From Helicobacter sp. 16-1353 (GTDB taxonomy: Bacteria > Campylobacterota > Campylobacteria > Campylobacterales > Helicobacteraceae), in NCBI RefSeq assembly GCF_003288815.1, contig NZ_NHYM01000008.1, positions 1-64,000 on the forward strand: a DNA stretch of 64,000 bases, in the 5' to 3' direction. The translations under genes and the position numbers were made by a program. The notes below the pieces were generated by a model. It saw nothing but the letters and a program-made list of their open reading frames with translations, was not told the DNA's origin and searched no databases. Below, piece after piece: positions 36,009 to 45,044 of this stretch; positions within the stretch are counted from its first letter, which is position 1, and each line of letters opens with the position of its first letter.

Positions 36009-37256
36009 TTAGCTAGAAATTAAGATTTCTAGAATCTCTAAAAATTGATTAAATGATTTTAAGTCCATAGATTCCGCTTTTGAGTGCGGATTTGAGATAG
36101 TAGGTCCAATGGATACAATCTCATCGCACTTCGCCCTAAGGATTCCACACTCCAATCCAGCGTGAATCTCAACAATCTCATAATCTATTTTTTGATTTCT
36201 GTAAACTTGCTCGATATTTTTTAGCAATATAGAATCTTCCCGCTCCCAAGCGTCATATAAACCGCTAATCTTAATATTTTTAAATCGCATTTTTAGCGAT
36301 TCCATTTGTCTAAAAAGAAGATTTTTTCTATTTGCCCGAATCATCATTTTTATATTTTTATTATTAATTAGCGATATATTTAGGCTAGAAATTACACTAT
36401 TGTCGCACATTTCATAAACACCGCTATGAATGGAATAAATTGCTTTTAAGACCTTTTTATTAAAGGATTTTTTATAGTTTTTATTGATTTTTGTAATCTT
36501 TATAGTAGGCTTGATACTATTATCATTTGCATATTTTAGCGGTTTTTTCGTGGCTATTATCGCCCTTGCATTAGCGGGAATGGAATTCCGCTTTTCCCCT
36601 CCGCTAATAGAAACTATCTCGCAAGGGATATTATAAATAGCCCACACTAGCTCAACTATCGCATTTGGAATATTTTTATTTATATCAATCCCGCTATGAC
36701 CACCGCTAAAATTATGACAACGAAGCTCATAAAAATATTTCATTTTGCATTTTTTAAACTTCGGTTTTAGCTTTATATCCGCATCAAATCCCCCAGCACA
36801 GCCAACTACAATTTGATTTATGTCTTCACTATCTAAATTTAATATTTGTTTTGATTGAATCTTAAGGGCTAGATTATTCGCCCCAATCATTCCAATCTCT
36901 TCATCATTTGTAATAATCGCTTCAAAATTATCCAAAAGCTGTGAAAAATAAAGTATCGCTGATAGTGCCGCTCCATTATCCGCACCAAGCGAAGAATCCT
37001 TAGAGGTGATAAAATCACCTTTTATAATAGGCTCTACTTTTTCCCCTATCAAAACCATATCATAATGTGCTTGTAGGCAGATTTTCGGCTTTCCTTTTAA
37101 AAGATGGATATTTCCAAAACTATCGCTTTTAACCTCACATTTTTGCCTTAAGGCAAAAGAAATAATAAAATCCTTTAGTTTTTCTGTATTGCTACTTGGA
37201 TGCGGAATCTCGCATATCTTATAAAATAAATCTAATGCATTAATCTTATCTTTCAC
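36009..37256 (-). CDS. pepD: Aminoacyl-histidine dipeptidase, M20 family (PepD-like)
   Basis: 415 residues, shorter than E. coli PepD (about 485). A cytoplasmic di-zinc peptidase for Xaa-His dipeptides such as carnosine. Metal and catalytic residues: LQAHYDMV (His, Asp), SSLGADNGAALS (Asp bridging), TNDEEIGMIGA (Glu-Glu), NLDSED (Asp), and the C-terminal HSKAES. FSGGHSGIDI marks the lid domain. Its start overlaps magIII by four bases. A broken copy of its own 3' end lies just downstream. Confidence 0.87.
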   Translation of the reverse strand: MKDKINALDLFYKICEIPHPSSNTEKLKDFIISFALRQKCEVKSDSFGNIHLLKGKPKICLQAHYDMVLIGEKVEPIIKGDFITSKDSSLGADNGAALSAILYFSQLLDNFEAIITNDEEIGMIGANNLALKIQSKQILNLDSEDINQIVVGCAGGFDADIKLKPKFKKCKMKYFYELRCHNFSGGHSGIDINKNIPNAIVELVWAIYNIPCEIVSISGGEKRNSIPANARAIIATKKPLKYANDNSIKPTIKITKINKNYKKSFNKKVLKAIYSIHSGVYEMCDNSVISSLNISLINNKNIKMMIRANRKNLLFRQMESLKMRFKNIKISGLYDAWEREDSILLKNIEQVYRNQKIDYEIVEIHAGLECGILRAKCDEIVSIGPTISNPHSKAESMDLKSFNQFLEILEILISS

Positions 37257-37909
37257 TTTTCGCCCTTTATTTTTATTTGCTTAGAAAATTCTACGATTTT
37301 AGCGTGGAATCTAGCATAAACCTTTGCCAAAGAAACATTTTTTCCATAGAGATTCTCCACTCTTTCATAGTTTTCAATAATGCCATTTTGTAGCCAATTT
37401 TGAATCTCATCATAATCGTAAAATTCAAATCCACATTCGCTTAAAAGTCGTTGTGTGTATCTATCTACAACCATAACTTCTCTATAAAGTGCGTAATTTA
37501 GGATAGAATCCGCACTCTCAAAACCAATTCCTTTTTGACTTAAAAGCCACTCTCTACTTACATTTTCCTTGAAATTTTCAAAATCCCCAAAAGATTCTAG
37601 GATATTCGCACAAAGATTCTGCAATCTTTGGGCTTTCTGGCGAAAAAATCCACATTTCATAATCAATGATTCTAATAATCTTAAATCGCAGTTTGAGAGA
37701 GATTCTAGGTTTAGTAGATTTTGATTTTTTAGATTATTTAGCGAGAAAATGACATTTTCCCATTTTGTATTTTGGACTAGAATCGCACCTACTACTACTT
37801 CAAATGAGCCACTATTTTCCCACCAAAACTCATCTTTGGAATCCTTTAGTAGGAGTTGATTTTTTAAAAATACTAGTAATTCAAAGGAATTTTCAATGTT
37901 TGGAAGCAT
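37253..37909 (-). CDS. magIII: 3-Methyladenine DNA glycosylase MagIII (endonuclease III-like)
   Basis: 218 residues, the same length as H. pylori MagIII, which lies next to flaA as here. It removes 3-methyladenine in base excision repair. Family text: WWENSGSFEVVVGAILVQNTKWENV, REWLLSQKGIGFESADSILNYAL (helix-hairpin-helix with GIG), VMVVDRYTQRLL with the catalytic Asp, and YARFHAKIVEFSKQ, which holds the conserved Lys near the end. No iron-sulfur cluster cysteines, as known for MagIII. Overlaps both neighbours, so the three genes form an operon. Confidence 0.92.
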   Translation of the reverse strand: MLPNIENSFELLVFLKNQLLLKDSKDEFWWENSGSFEVVVGAILVQNTKWENVIFSLNNLKNQNLLNLESLSNCDLRLLESLIMKCGFFRQKAQRLQNLCANILESFGDFENFKENVSREWLLSQKGIGFESADSILNYALYREVMVVDRYTQRLLSECGFEFYDYDEIQNWLQNGIIENYERVENLYGKNVSLAKVYARFHAKIVEFSKQIKIKGEK

Positions 37910-39491
37910 ATTTTTTAATTTGTCTAAATGCCGCTTTTAGTGCATTATCCCATCGCAAGTTGCTATCTGGCTCTAGGATTATTAAATTTTTATACCAATT
38001 TGTCGTTTTGCCATTTTCCCAAATCCATCGTTGTGTATCTTTAAATAAAATACAAGGGATTCCAAAACTAGCAGCTAAATGTAGATATTGCGTATCAGTC
38101 CCAACAAATAAATCAACACTACTAAGAATCCTTAAAATATCACAATAATTCTTACACTCCCTGCCTTTATCAACAATATTAGAAAAATTTTCAGTATAGG
38201 AGCTATCAATCCCATCTAGTTTAACAGAAACTAGATTTACATTTATGCTAATCGTTGCATCTAGGATTTTCTCTAGCTTCATTCTATCGTGCTTCATCTT
38301 TCCTAAATCACCAAAAGCAAATGCAATTTTTATAATATTTTCATTACTAGATTGTAAATTAGCTTTACATTGATATGTAAATGGGGTTTTCACATCTAAA
38401 TCACTAGGTTTAGAAACATTTAGTATATAAGGCAACGATGGCAGGAGAACAGATACATCATAATCAATATTAAATGGAGGTGAAACACACTCTATATCAA
38501 ATATATTTGATAATTCTTTTTGAGGATAAAAATATACTTTTTTTGCTATTTGCTGAAGAAGTGGTAGAAAGCGTGAAAATATAATTGTATCACTTAAGTT
38601 CTGTTCGTAATACACAAGCACTGTTTTATTATAAACATCGCTTGGTTTTGAAAATGATTTTTTAACATTAGCACTAAAACCTTCTATTTCTTTTCGTGTT
38701 TCATAATACTTAAATCCTTCGGCATATTCCCTATTTTTCAATAAAAAAGTTGAATAACCAAATATATATCGTGGTTTATTACTCATTGAAATCGCAGTTT
38801 TATAGCAAGTTTTCGCTTCACTTATATTACCATTTAAACTTAGGGCATTTGCATATAGAAAATAAAAATCTGCATTTTTAGTATAAGTATATTTTTTAGC
38901 AAAACTTATTGCAGCACAAGCCATATTTAATTTAACATATTGATTTAAAAGTTTGATTCCAGCTTCTTTATGTCCTAGATTATACGCTCTTTCTAAGAGT
39001 GGAAGACTATTTTTAATATCATTATTTTTAATATATTCATCTGCTAAAGTAAATAGAATATCTAAATTATTTGGTTTTATTACAAGTAATCCCTCGTATA
39101 AATCAATTGCTTTTTTATGCTGTTTATTTTGACTAAAATATTGTGCCAAATCGAAAAACGCTATAGTTTCATTTGATTGATTTAAGAATGCCGTGAGTGT
39201 CTCTATCGCCTTTTCATTGTCGCCATCTAAATTTAATGCTCTTGCAAAATTCGTTACATAATGCACATTATTTGGTAGTAGATTTAATGCTTTTGTAAAA
39301 TACTTAATAGCTTTTTTATATGACTTCATTTCCATCATATTTATACCAAGCAAATTATAAGCTTTAGAATTATTTGGATATTGCTGCAAAACCTCTAAAC
39401 AAATAGCAATAGAATCTTTATATTTGGAATTTTTTAAGAAATTCTCCGCTATTTCAATACTTTCAATCTCATAACTACTATATTTTTCCAT
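37893..39491 (-). CDS. TPR-repeat protein with C-terminal glycosyltransferase-like domain
   Basis: 532 residues. The first half (about 5-270) is a series of TPR helices (YNLLGINMMEMKSYKKAIKYFTKALNLLPNN...). The second half resembles GT-B transferases fused to TPRs: VLVYYEQNLSDTIIFSRFLPLL, KIAFAFGDLGKMKHDRMKL, and the donor-site block SSVDLFVGTDTQYLHLAASFGIPCILFKDTQRWIWENGKTTNWY. It stands between flaA and magIII, genes that adjoin in H. pylori, so it may glycosylate flagellin or another surface molecule; that is inference. It overlaps magIII by 17 bases. Confidence 0.8.
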   Translation of the reverse strand: MEKYSSYEIESIEIAENFLKNSKYKDSIAICLEVLQQYPNNSKAYNLLGINMMEMKSYKKAIKYFTKALNLLPNNVHYVTNFARALNLDGDNEKAIETLTAFLNQSNETIAFFDLAQYFSQNKQHKKAIDLYEGLLVIKPNNLDILFTLADEYIKNNDIKNSLPLLERAYNLGHKEAGIKLLNQYVKLNMACAAISFAKKYTYTKNADFYFLYANALSLNGNISEAKTCYKTAISMSNKPRYIFGYSTFLLKNREYAEGFKYYETRKEIEGFSANVKKSFSKPSDVYNKTVLVYYEQNLSDTIIFSRFLPLLQQIAKKVYFYPQKELSNIFDIECVSPPFNIDYDVSVLLPSLPYILNVSKPSDLDVKTPFTYQCKANLQSSNENIIKIAFAFGDLGKMKHDRMKLEKILDATISINVNLVSVKLDGIDSSYTENFSNIVDKGRECKNYCDILRILSSVDLFVGTDTQYLHLAASFGIPCILFKDTQRWIWENGKTTNWYKNLIILEPDSNLRWDNALKAAFRQIKKYASKH

Positions 39492-39562
39492 ATTAGCCTT
39501 ATAACTTATTTTTGTAATACTATGTAATTATATAATATTTTTTTCCCAAACAATGTAAAAGC

Positions 39563-39588
39563 AAAAGGAGCGAGAAAATTCTCCTTTT
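39563..39588 (-). terminator. Hairpin between flaA and the TPR-glycosyltransferase gene
   Basis: AAAAGGAG (39563-39570) pairs with CTCCTTTT (39581-39588); on the minus strand it is followed by GCTTTTAC. A candidate end for flaA transcripts running through the long non-coding gap. Confidence 0.5.
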
Positions 39589-39728
39589 AAAATCAATATT
39601 TGAAATAATAAAAATTTATTTGTGGTTTTAGAAATCCCAAAGAGAAATCCAATTGTTGCAAATAGTGGGAAACTTCACTAGCTTAGCAAATTTCACAAAA
39701 CCCCTTAGATTCTCGAATCTTTTTACAG

Positions 39729-39775
39729 GAAACTTCGTTTTACAAGAAATTTCATTTTACAGGAATCTTTGCATT
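39729..39775 (+). repeat. Degenerate tandem repeats downstream of flaA
   Basis: Three units of 17-18 bases of the form TTTTACAGGAAACTTCG lie in a row. The rest of the 39592-39945 gap shows more such debris, including an imperfect inverted repeat (about 39777-39797 with 39868-39890). I see no gene in the gap. Related units lie at 48152 and 55732. Confidence 0.6.
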
Positions 39776-39945
39776 AGCAAATAATCGTAGCTTTGGCTAG
39801 GAATCTTCGCTTTGAACCAAGCCAATCGCCACTGCCATTTTGCGTTAGCAAAAATATTCGATGGTTTCGAATGCCAAAGCCATTATTCGCAAGAACTAGC
39901 TTGACAAGAAAGCTTTGCTAGTTTTGCGAAGTGAAATTAAGGAAA

Positions 39946-41523
39946 TTAGTTTAATAACCTTAAGATATTTTGTTGCACTGCGTTTGCTTGGCTCATCGCA
40001 TAGCTACCGCTTTGTGTAAGGATATTAAGCTTACTAAATTCTGCACTCTCAGCAGCAAAATCCACTTCTCTAATTTGAGATTCAGCGGCTTTAACATTAA
40101 CTTGAGTTACAGAGATATTATTAACTGTGCTTATCATTTGGTTTTGCACAGAACCCAAATCAGAGCGAACTTTATCTAGCATTTTAATTGCAGATTCCGC
40201 TATATCCATAGTTAGCATCGCACCTTTTAGGCTTGTTACACCAGATGCCATTCCAAGACCTAAGTCTGTAGCCTCTAATCGTTTTAGATTATTGACATTG
40301 ATACCAGCTGCAGAGCGGACATCGCTACCAAAAAGCCCCATAACACTTCGTAAATTAACCGTTGTTTGTGCGGTCAAATCTGGGTCATCTTCGTAGAATC
40401 CAATCTCTTCGAAAAATAAATCCGTTGGGCTATCTGCACTCGCTACAACAATATCTCTTGCATCAACTCTAGTTAGAGTTAATTTACCATAGTTTAGAGA
40501 ACCTGCTGTTGGGTCATCTGATGCACCATCGATTGACTGCCCGTCATTCATATCTTCGACTGCCATCTCATCGCCACCTACAGCACCATCAGCGGAGAAT
40601 CTAATCCCCCTACCATCTGTGCTTCGTAAATTCAATCGTCCCTCTTGGTCTACAAACGCCTCAACACCGGTATCTGAAGTAACCTTATTTATCGCAGCTA
40701 CTAATCTACCATCGGAGTCATTTGCTTTGATTCCAGTAATATCACCTAAAACCATACCATTGATATTTACTGCCGCAAGTGAACCAGAAACAATCGCAAG
40801 GTCGGAAGTTGACTGCACATTCCATGTTGCTTTTATGCCTGTTTTATCGGAGCTTTTATTGATAATCTCACTTAAAACGCCAATTCCAGTTCCAGCAGAG
40901 TGGGAGATATTTACGCTCTCCAAAGTTACATCATTTACGCCATCAACTTGTTTGAAAACAAGTTTTGCTTGTAAAGATTCTTGTATCATATCGCCTGTTT
41001 CAATCCTAACTTGACCGATTTTATCGCTCGTAGTAGAACCGATAGACGCTTTAATACTTTGATTTGAATACGCACCAACTTGGAATTCTTTATTAGTAAA
41101 TTGCCCAGAAAGTAAAGCTTGTCCGTTAAAGCTTGTGGTATTACCAATATAATCCAAACCTTGAATAAGCCTAATAATATCGCTCTGAATCGCACTTCTA
41201 GATTCTGTAGTTTGCCCATCTTGAGCGGCTTGTGTAGCTTTCGCTTTGATTTGGTCTAGAATCTTGATTTGCTCGTCCATCGCTTTATCGGCGATTTGGA
41301 TAATACCCATTGCGTCATTTGTGTTTCGAATCGCCTGACCCAATGCACTTGCTTGAGAACGCAAACTATCGGCGATAGTCATACCAGAAGCGTCATCTGC
41401 CGCTTTGTTAATCCTAAGACCTGAGCTTAATTTCTCGAGAGAATTTTTCATACCTAATTGTGTGAAAGTAGATTGCACATGCGCATTTAACGCATTAACA
41501 TTTGTATTGACTTGAAAAGCCAT
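39946..41523 (-). CDS. flaA: Flagellin A
   Basis: 525 residues (H. pylori FlaA has 510). The N-terminal D0/D1 text [20 protein letters not shown] and [27 protein letters not shown], and [38 protein letters not shown], are nearly those of H. pylori. The C-terminal D1/D0 ends [14 protein letters not shown]. The middle is variable and surface exposed. Residues 83-90 (DEQIKILD) are of the campylobacterial type known to escape TLR5. Strong ribosome site AAAAAGGAG. Likely transcribed by FliA from the CGATTT element upstream, and exported with FliS as chaperone. Confidence 0.98.
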   Translation of the reverse strand: MAFQVNTNVNALNAHVQSTFTQLGMKNSLEKLSSGLRINKAADDASGMTIADSLRSQASALGQAIRNTNDAMGIIQIADKAMDEQIKILDQIKAKATQAAQDGQTTESRSAIQSDIIRLIQGLDYIGNTTSFNGQALLSGQFTNKEFQVGAYSNQSIKASIGSTTSDKIGQVRIETGDMIQESLQAKLVFKQVDGVNDVTLESVNISHSAGTGIGVLSEIINKSSDKTGIKATWNVQSTSDLAIVSGSLAAVNINGMVLGDITGIKANDSDGRLVAAINKVTSDTGVEAFVDQEGRLNLRSTDGRGIRFSADGAVGGDEMAVEDMNDGQSIDGASDDPTAGSLNYGKLTLTRVDARDIVVASADSPTDLFFEEIGFYEDDPDLTAQTTVNLRSVMGLFGSDVRSAAGINVNNLKRLEATDLGLGMASGVTSLKGAMLTMDIAESAIKMLDKVRSDLGSVQNQMISTVNNISVTQVNVKAAESQIREVDFAAESAEFSKLNILTQSGSYAMSQANAVQQNILRLLN

Positions 41524-41572
41524 AATAAACTCCTTTTTATATATTACAAGATATCCTTATCTTGGTAAAGTT

Positions 41573-41578
41573 AAATCG
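41573..41578 (-). promoter_or_regulatory. Candidate sigma-28 -10 element of flaA
   Basis: On the minus strand CCGATTTA lies about 50 bases before the start, matching the campylobacterial sigma-28 CGATWT core. The -35 region (TTTA) is weak. FliA is encoded in the window. Confidence 0.5.
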
Positions 41579-41686
41579 GATAATTAATAAAAAAATAAAT
41601 GTAAAATTTTCAATTATAATTTATATTAGTTGCTTAAAATATTTTAATTTTAAATTATAATACCAATAAATATAGATTTAGGTTTT

Positions 41687-42442
41687 ATGATGTTTTTGAG
41701 TAATAAAGAAACTGCTTTAGAGGTATTAAAGCTAGGCGAAGCAAAAATGCAATATTCGAATCTTAAAACAATTATTTTAGGATTCCTAGGCGGAGCGTAT
41801 ATTGGCTTAGCAGCTCTTGGATATTTGATTGCATATTATAGGATTGGCGGGGGACTTGGAGCATTTATCGGGGCTTGTATTTTCCCCACAGGGCTTATGC
41901 TTTGCGTTCTTGTGGGAGGGTCGCTTTTCACAGGCGATTGCTTGGCGTTTTTAGCATTAATGAAAAGAAAATTTACTACAAGTCTATTTATTACAAAACT
42001 TATTTTTGTTTGGATTGGCAATGTATTTGGGGCATTTTTCATTGCTTTAGTATCATTTTTTGGAGGCTCATATAAGGATTTGGGCTTTAGTGAATTTATC
42101 GTAAATATCTGCGATTCTAAACTTCATTTAGGATTTTTTGAAGCGATTTGTAGCGGATTCTTATGTAATGCATTAGTAGCGATTGGAGTTTGGTTTGCCC
42201 TAGCTTCAAAGAGTTTAGAGGGCAAGATTCTAGCGATATTTTTCCCTGTGATGCTTTTTATCGTCGGCGGATTCCAGCATATCGTGGCAAATATGTATTA
42301 TCTAAGTGTTGGAATCCTTTTAGATATTTCCATATTTAGTTTTAGCACTCTTTCTTTGCATTTATTAGCTGTTAGCATTGGCAACTTTCTATCTGGTGCT
42401 ATATTTCTGCCAATTATGTATTATTTTGGATTACTAAAATAA
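41687..42442 (+). CDS. Formate/nitrite transporter (FNT) family channel
   Basis: 251 residues with six hydrophobic segments, the pentameric FNT channel fold. Family blocks: LGFLGGAYIGLAALGYL, GGSLFTGDCLAFLALM, GNVFGAFFIALV, CNALVAIGVWFALAS, and GFQHIVANMYYLSVGIL with the central-pore histidine. The anion (formate, nitrite, hydrosulfide or lactate) cannot be told from sequence. ATGATG allows two starts one codon apart. Divergent from flaA. Confidence 0.9.
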   Translation: MMFLSNKETALEVLKLGEAKMQYSNLKTIILGFLGGAYIGLAALGYLIAYYRIGGGLGAFIGACIFPTGLMLCVLVGGSLFTGDCLAFLALMKRKFTTSLFITKLIFVWIGNVFGAFFIALVSFFGGSYKDLGFSEFIVNICDSKLHLGFFEAICSGFLCNALVAIGVWFALASKSLEGKILAIFFPVMLFIVGGFQHIVANMYYLSVGILLDISIFSFSTLSLHLLAVSIGNFLSGAIFLPIMYYFGLLK

Positions 42443-42534
42443 ACCTTAACTTACTAATATTACTTCATATTATAAACTATAAGAAATTATTACAATATAA
42501 TAGATTCTAATCATCAATAAGACTAGGAGATAAG

Positions 42535-43536
42535 ATGGAATTTGGACTTGAAACAGAAAGCTATCATTTATATTTTCAGCACGGGAAAATGGATATTTTT
42601 GATTTTATTGACAAAACAAAATCTCTTGGATTAGACGGAGTTCAAATCAATATAATCCCGGATTTAAACCTAAATCCACGTTTCGGGACACTTAAAAGCA
42701 ATGATAAGGGTTATTTAAGAGAGATTGCAACACATTTGAAACATCTAAATCTATATTGCCAGATAGATTCAAGATGGCTTGAATATAGCTTAAGCAAGGA
42801 AGATTTAGAAATAGCAAAAGAGCTAAATGCCGATATTTTAAGAACATATATAAAGGTAGAAAATAATCAATTTAATCAAAAAAATATCATAGAATCCATC
42901 GCAAAAATCAAAAAGATTCTCCCCTTGCTTAAAGATTATAATATAAAACTAGCGATAGAAAATCACGAGTATGAAACTAGTGATAATCTAATAGAAATTA
43001 TGGAATCTATAAATAGTGAATATGTTGGGATTCTCTTTGATGTGGGTAATTCTATGATGGTAAAAGAAACTCCACTAGAATCTTTGCATAAGCTACTGCC
43101 ATATATCATTAATGTGCATTTTAAAGACCATATTGTAACGATGAATTCCAATAATGAGCCCGTTATCACAGGCGTTCCTATTGGAGAGGGGAGCATTGAA
43201 GTAGAACAAATATATAAAATCCTAAGTGGCAAACTCCATCGCATTAATATAGAAACTTGTTATCCATACTCTGCAACGATAAAAGATAGCAAAAGCCAAG
43301 ATTTGAGGGCAAAAAAGGGAATCTTAACAAAAGAAGATTTTATGGTAGATGGATTTGAGTTTAAAGGAGTATTTGAAATCAAACCAAACCCGATACAAGG
43401 AATCTGCCCGATGGATTACTATTATCCACATAGAGTTGGGGAGGAATGGTTGGAAAAGCTTTTAATACTACAAGAGGAATGCGTTATAAAAAGCGTAGCA
43501 TTTATGAAAAATCTAAGGAGAAAATATGAAAACTAA
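42535..43536 (+). CDS. Sugar phosphate isomerase/epimerase-like TIM barrel
   Basis: 333 residues of the AP endonuclease 2/xylose isomerase-like fold. Metal-site blocks: KLAIENHEYETSDNLIEI (Glu), GILFDVGNSMM (Asp), INVHFKDHI (His, Asp) and INIETCYPYSA (Glu). The gene overlaps the following MFS transporter gene by 11 bases, so the two probably handle one imported carbohydrate. Substrate unknown. Ribosome site AGGAGATAAG. Confidence 0.82.
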   Translation: MEFGLETESYHLYFQHGKMDIFDFIDKTKSLGLDGVQINIIPDLNLNPRFGTLKSNDKGYLREIATHLKHLNLYCQIDSRWLEYSLSKEDLEIAKELNADILRTYIKVENNQFNQKNIIESIAKIKKILPLLKDYNIKLAIENHEYETSDNLIEIMESINSEYVGILFDVGNSMMVKETPLESLHKLLPYIINVHFKDHIVTMNSNNEPVITGVPIGEGSIEVEQIYKILSGKLHRINIETCYPYSATIKDSKSQDLRAKKGILTKEDFMVDGFEFKGVFEIKPNPIQGICPMDYYYPHRVGEEWLEKLLILQEECVIKSVAFMKNLRRKYEN

Positions 43537-44758
43537 TACTGCCGGATTTAGCTATATGAAACTTGCATTTTTGATTTTGGGAGCTGGGACTATATATAAA
43601 CTCTCTTCGATTAAAGATGTTTTTTATGTCCCTATGCAACAGGATTGGGGACTTTCAAATACACAAATTGGATTGGCATTTACCTGCTATGCAATCGTGC
43701 AAACTATTGGATATTTTTTCTCTATGTATCTAGCAGATAGATTTAGTAAAAAATTATTATTACCAATTGGCTTGATAGGCGTTGGTCTGTGTGGAATGTA
43801 TCTAACGACATTGCCAGATTATATTGGATATTGCGTTGCATTTGGATTTTTAGCTCTCTTTGGTGAGGTAATCTACTGGCCTTCATTGCTAAAAGCCGTT
43901 AGATTACTCGGGGATAAGGAATCTCAAGGAAGATTATTTGGATTCTTAGAGGCTGGAAGAGGTATAGTTGATATATGTATCGCAAGTGGGGCATTAATAG
44001 TATTTTCATTATTTGGCGAGGGTTTAGCTGGGCTAAAAGCTGGGCTTTGGTATTACACGATTGTAACTATTGCAATTGGGATTATCACATTTTTTATTGT
44101 TGATAGTAGTGATAAAATCAATAATGAGGATAAGGATAGATTTGTATTTGATGGCATAAAATATGTAATTAAAGATAAGCGAACTTGGTTAGCGGCATTT
44201 GTGATATTTTTCGTATATTCAACATATATTGGATTAACATATTTTATTCCATTTATGAAAACGATTTATGCACTTCCTGTGGCGTTAGTGGGGGCTTATG
44301 GGATTATAAATCAATATGGATTAAAGCTAATAGGTGGCGTTGTGGGTGGATTTTTCAGTGATAAGGTTTTTAAAAGTCCATTGAAATATCTGCGATTTAC
44401 ATTTTTATTAGTTTGTATTGTGGTGATTATATTTGCATTTTTACCACATCAAAGTATTAATATATATTTAGGTATGACTATCACACTTTTTGTAGGAGCT
44501 ATAGTTTTCACACAAAGGGCGGTATTTTTCGCCCCGATGGACGAGATAGGCACACCACGAGAATATGCTGGAAGTGCGATGGCTTTGGGCTGTTTGATTG
44601 GCTATATGCCAAGTATGTTTGGCTATACGCTATATGGATATTTGCTAGATACATTTGAGGGAATGGCTGGATTTAGATTTATTTTCCTATGTATGGCTGG
44701 ATTTGCATTCATCGGCTTTATAATCGCAAGTCTTTTAAAAAAAGAATTAGAAAAATAA
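43526..44758 (+). CDS. Major facilitator superfamily transporter
   Basis: 410 residues with 12 hydrophobic segments. The loop between helices 2 and 3 reads LADRFSKKLLLPIGLI, the MFS motif A in modified form. Overall look is that of small sugar or organophosphate/anion MFS proteins. Translationally coupled to the isomerase-like gene. Two decayed copies of its 3' part lie just downstream. Confidence 0.88.
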   Translation: MKTNTAGFSYMKLAFLILGAGTIYKLSSIKDVFYVPMQQDWGLSNTQIGLAFTCYAIVQTIGYFFSMYLADRFSKKLLLPIGLIGVGLCGMYLTTLPDYIGYCVAFGFLALFGEVIYWPSLLKAVRLLGDKESQGRLFGFLEAGRGIVDICIASGALIVFSLFGEGLAGLKAGLWYYTIVTIAIGIITFFIVDSSDKINNEDKDRFVFDGIKYVIKDKRTWLAAFVIFFVYSTYIGLTYFIPFMKTIYALPVALVGAYGIINQYGLKLIGGVVGGFFSDKVFKSPLKYLRFTFLLVCIVVIIFAFLPHQSINIYLGMTITLFVGAIVFTQRAVFFAPMDEIGTPREYAGSAMALGCLIGYMPSMFGYTLYGYLLDTFEGMAGFRFIFLCMAGFAFIGFIIASLLKKELEK

Positions 44759-44769
44759 AATAATTTGAT

Positions 44770-44990
44770 TATTTGGAGTTATTGTTTTTACGCAAAGGCG
44801 GTTGCAAAGCTTTTAAAAAGAGAGTTAAAAAAATAAATAATTAGTTTATTTGAAGCTATAGTTTTTGCACAAAGGGCGGTATTTTTCGCCCCGATGGACG
44901 AGATAGGCACACCACGAGAATACGCTGGAAGTGCGATGGCTTTGGGCTGTTTGATTGGATAATGGCTGGGTTTGTATTTAAAAATAATTT
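44770..44990 (+). pseudogene. Two decayed copies of the MFS gene tail
   Basis: 44854-44959 repeats MFS gene bases 44497-44601 with only a few changes (GTATTTTTCGCCCCGATGGA shared), followed by a piece like 44660-44680. 44770-44836 is a shorter, more decayed copy joined to the gene's last codons. Internal segments are missing, so neither can code. Confidence 0.85.
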
Positions 44991-45007
44991 AATTATTTGG
45001 GATTCCT

Positions 45008-45029
45008 TAGATTCTAGTATTAGAATCTA
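45008..45029. terminator. Bidirectional terminator-like inverted AGATTC pair
   Basis: TAGATTCTA (45008-45016) pairs perfectly with TAGAATCTA (45021-45029), loop GTAT. It lies between the convergent MFS region and the autotransporter gene. Confidence 0.6.
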
Positions 45030-45044
45030 TTAGCAGAATCCCAT

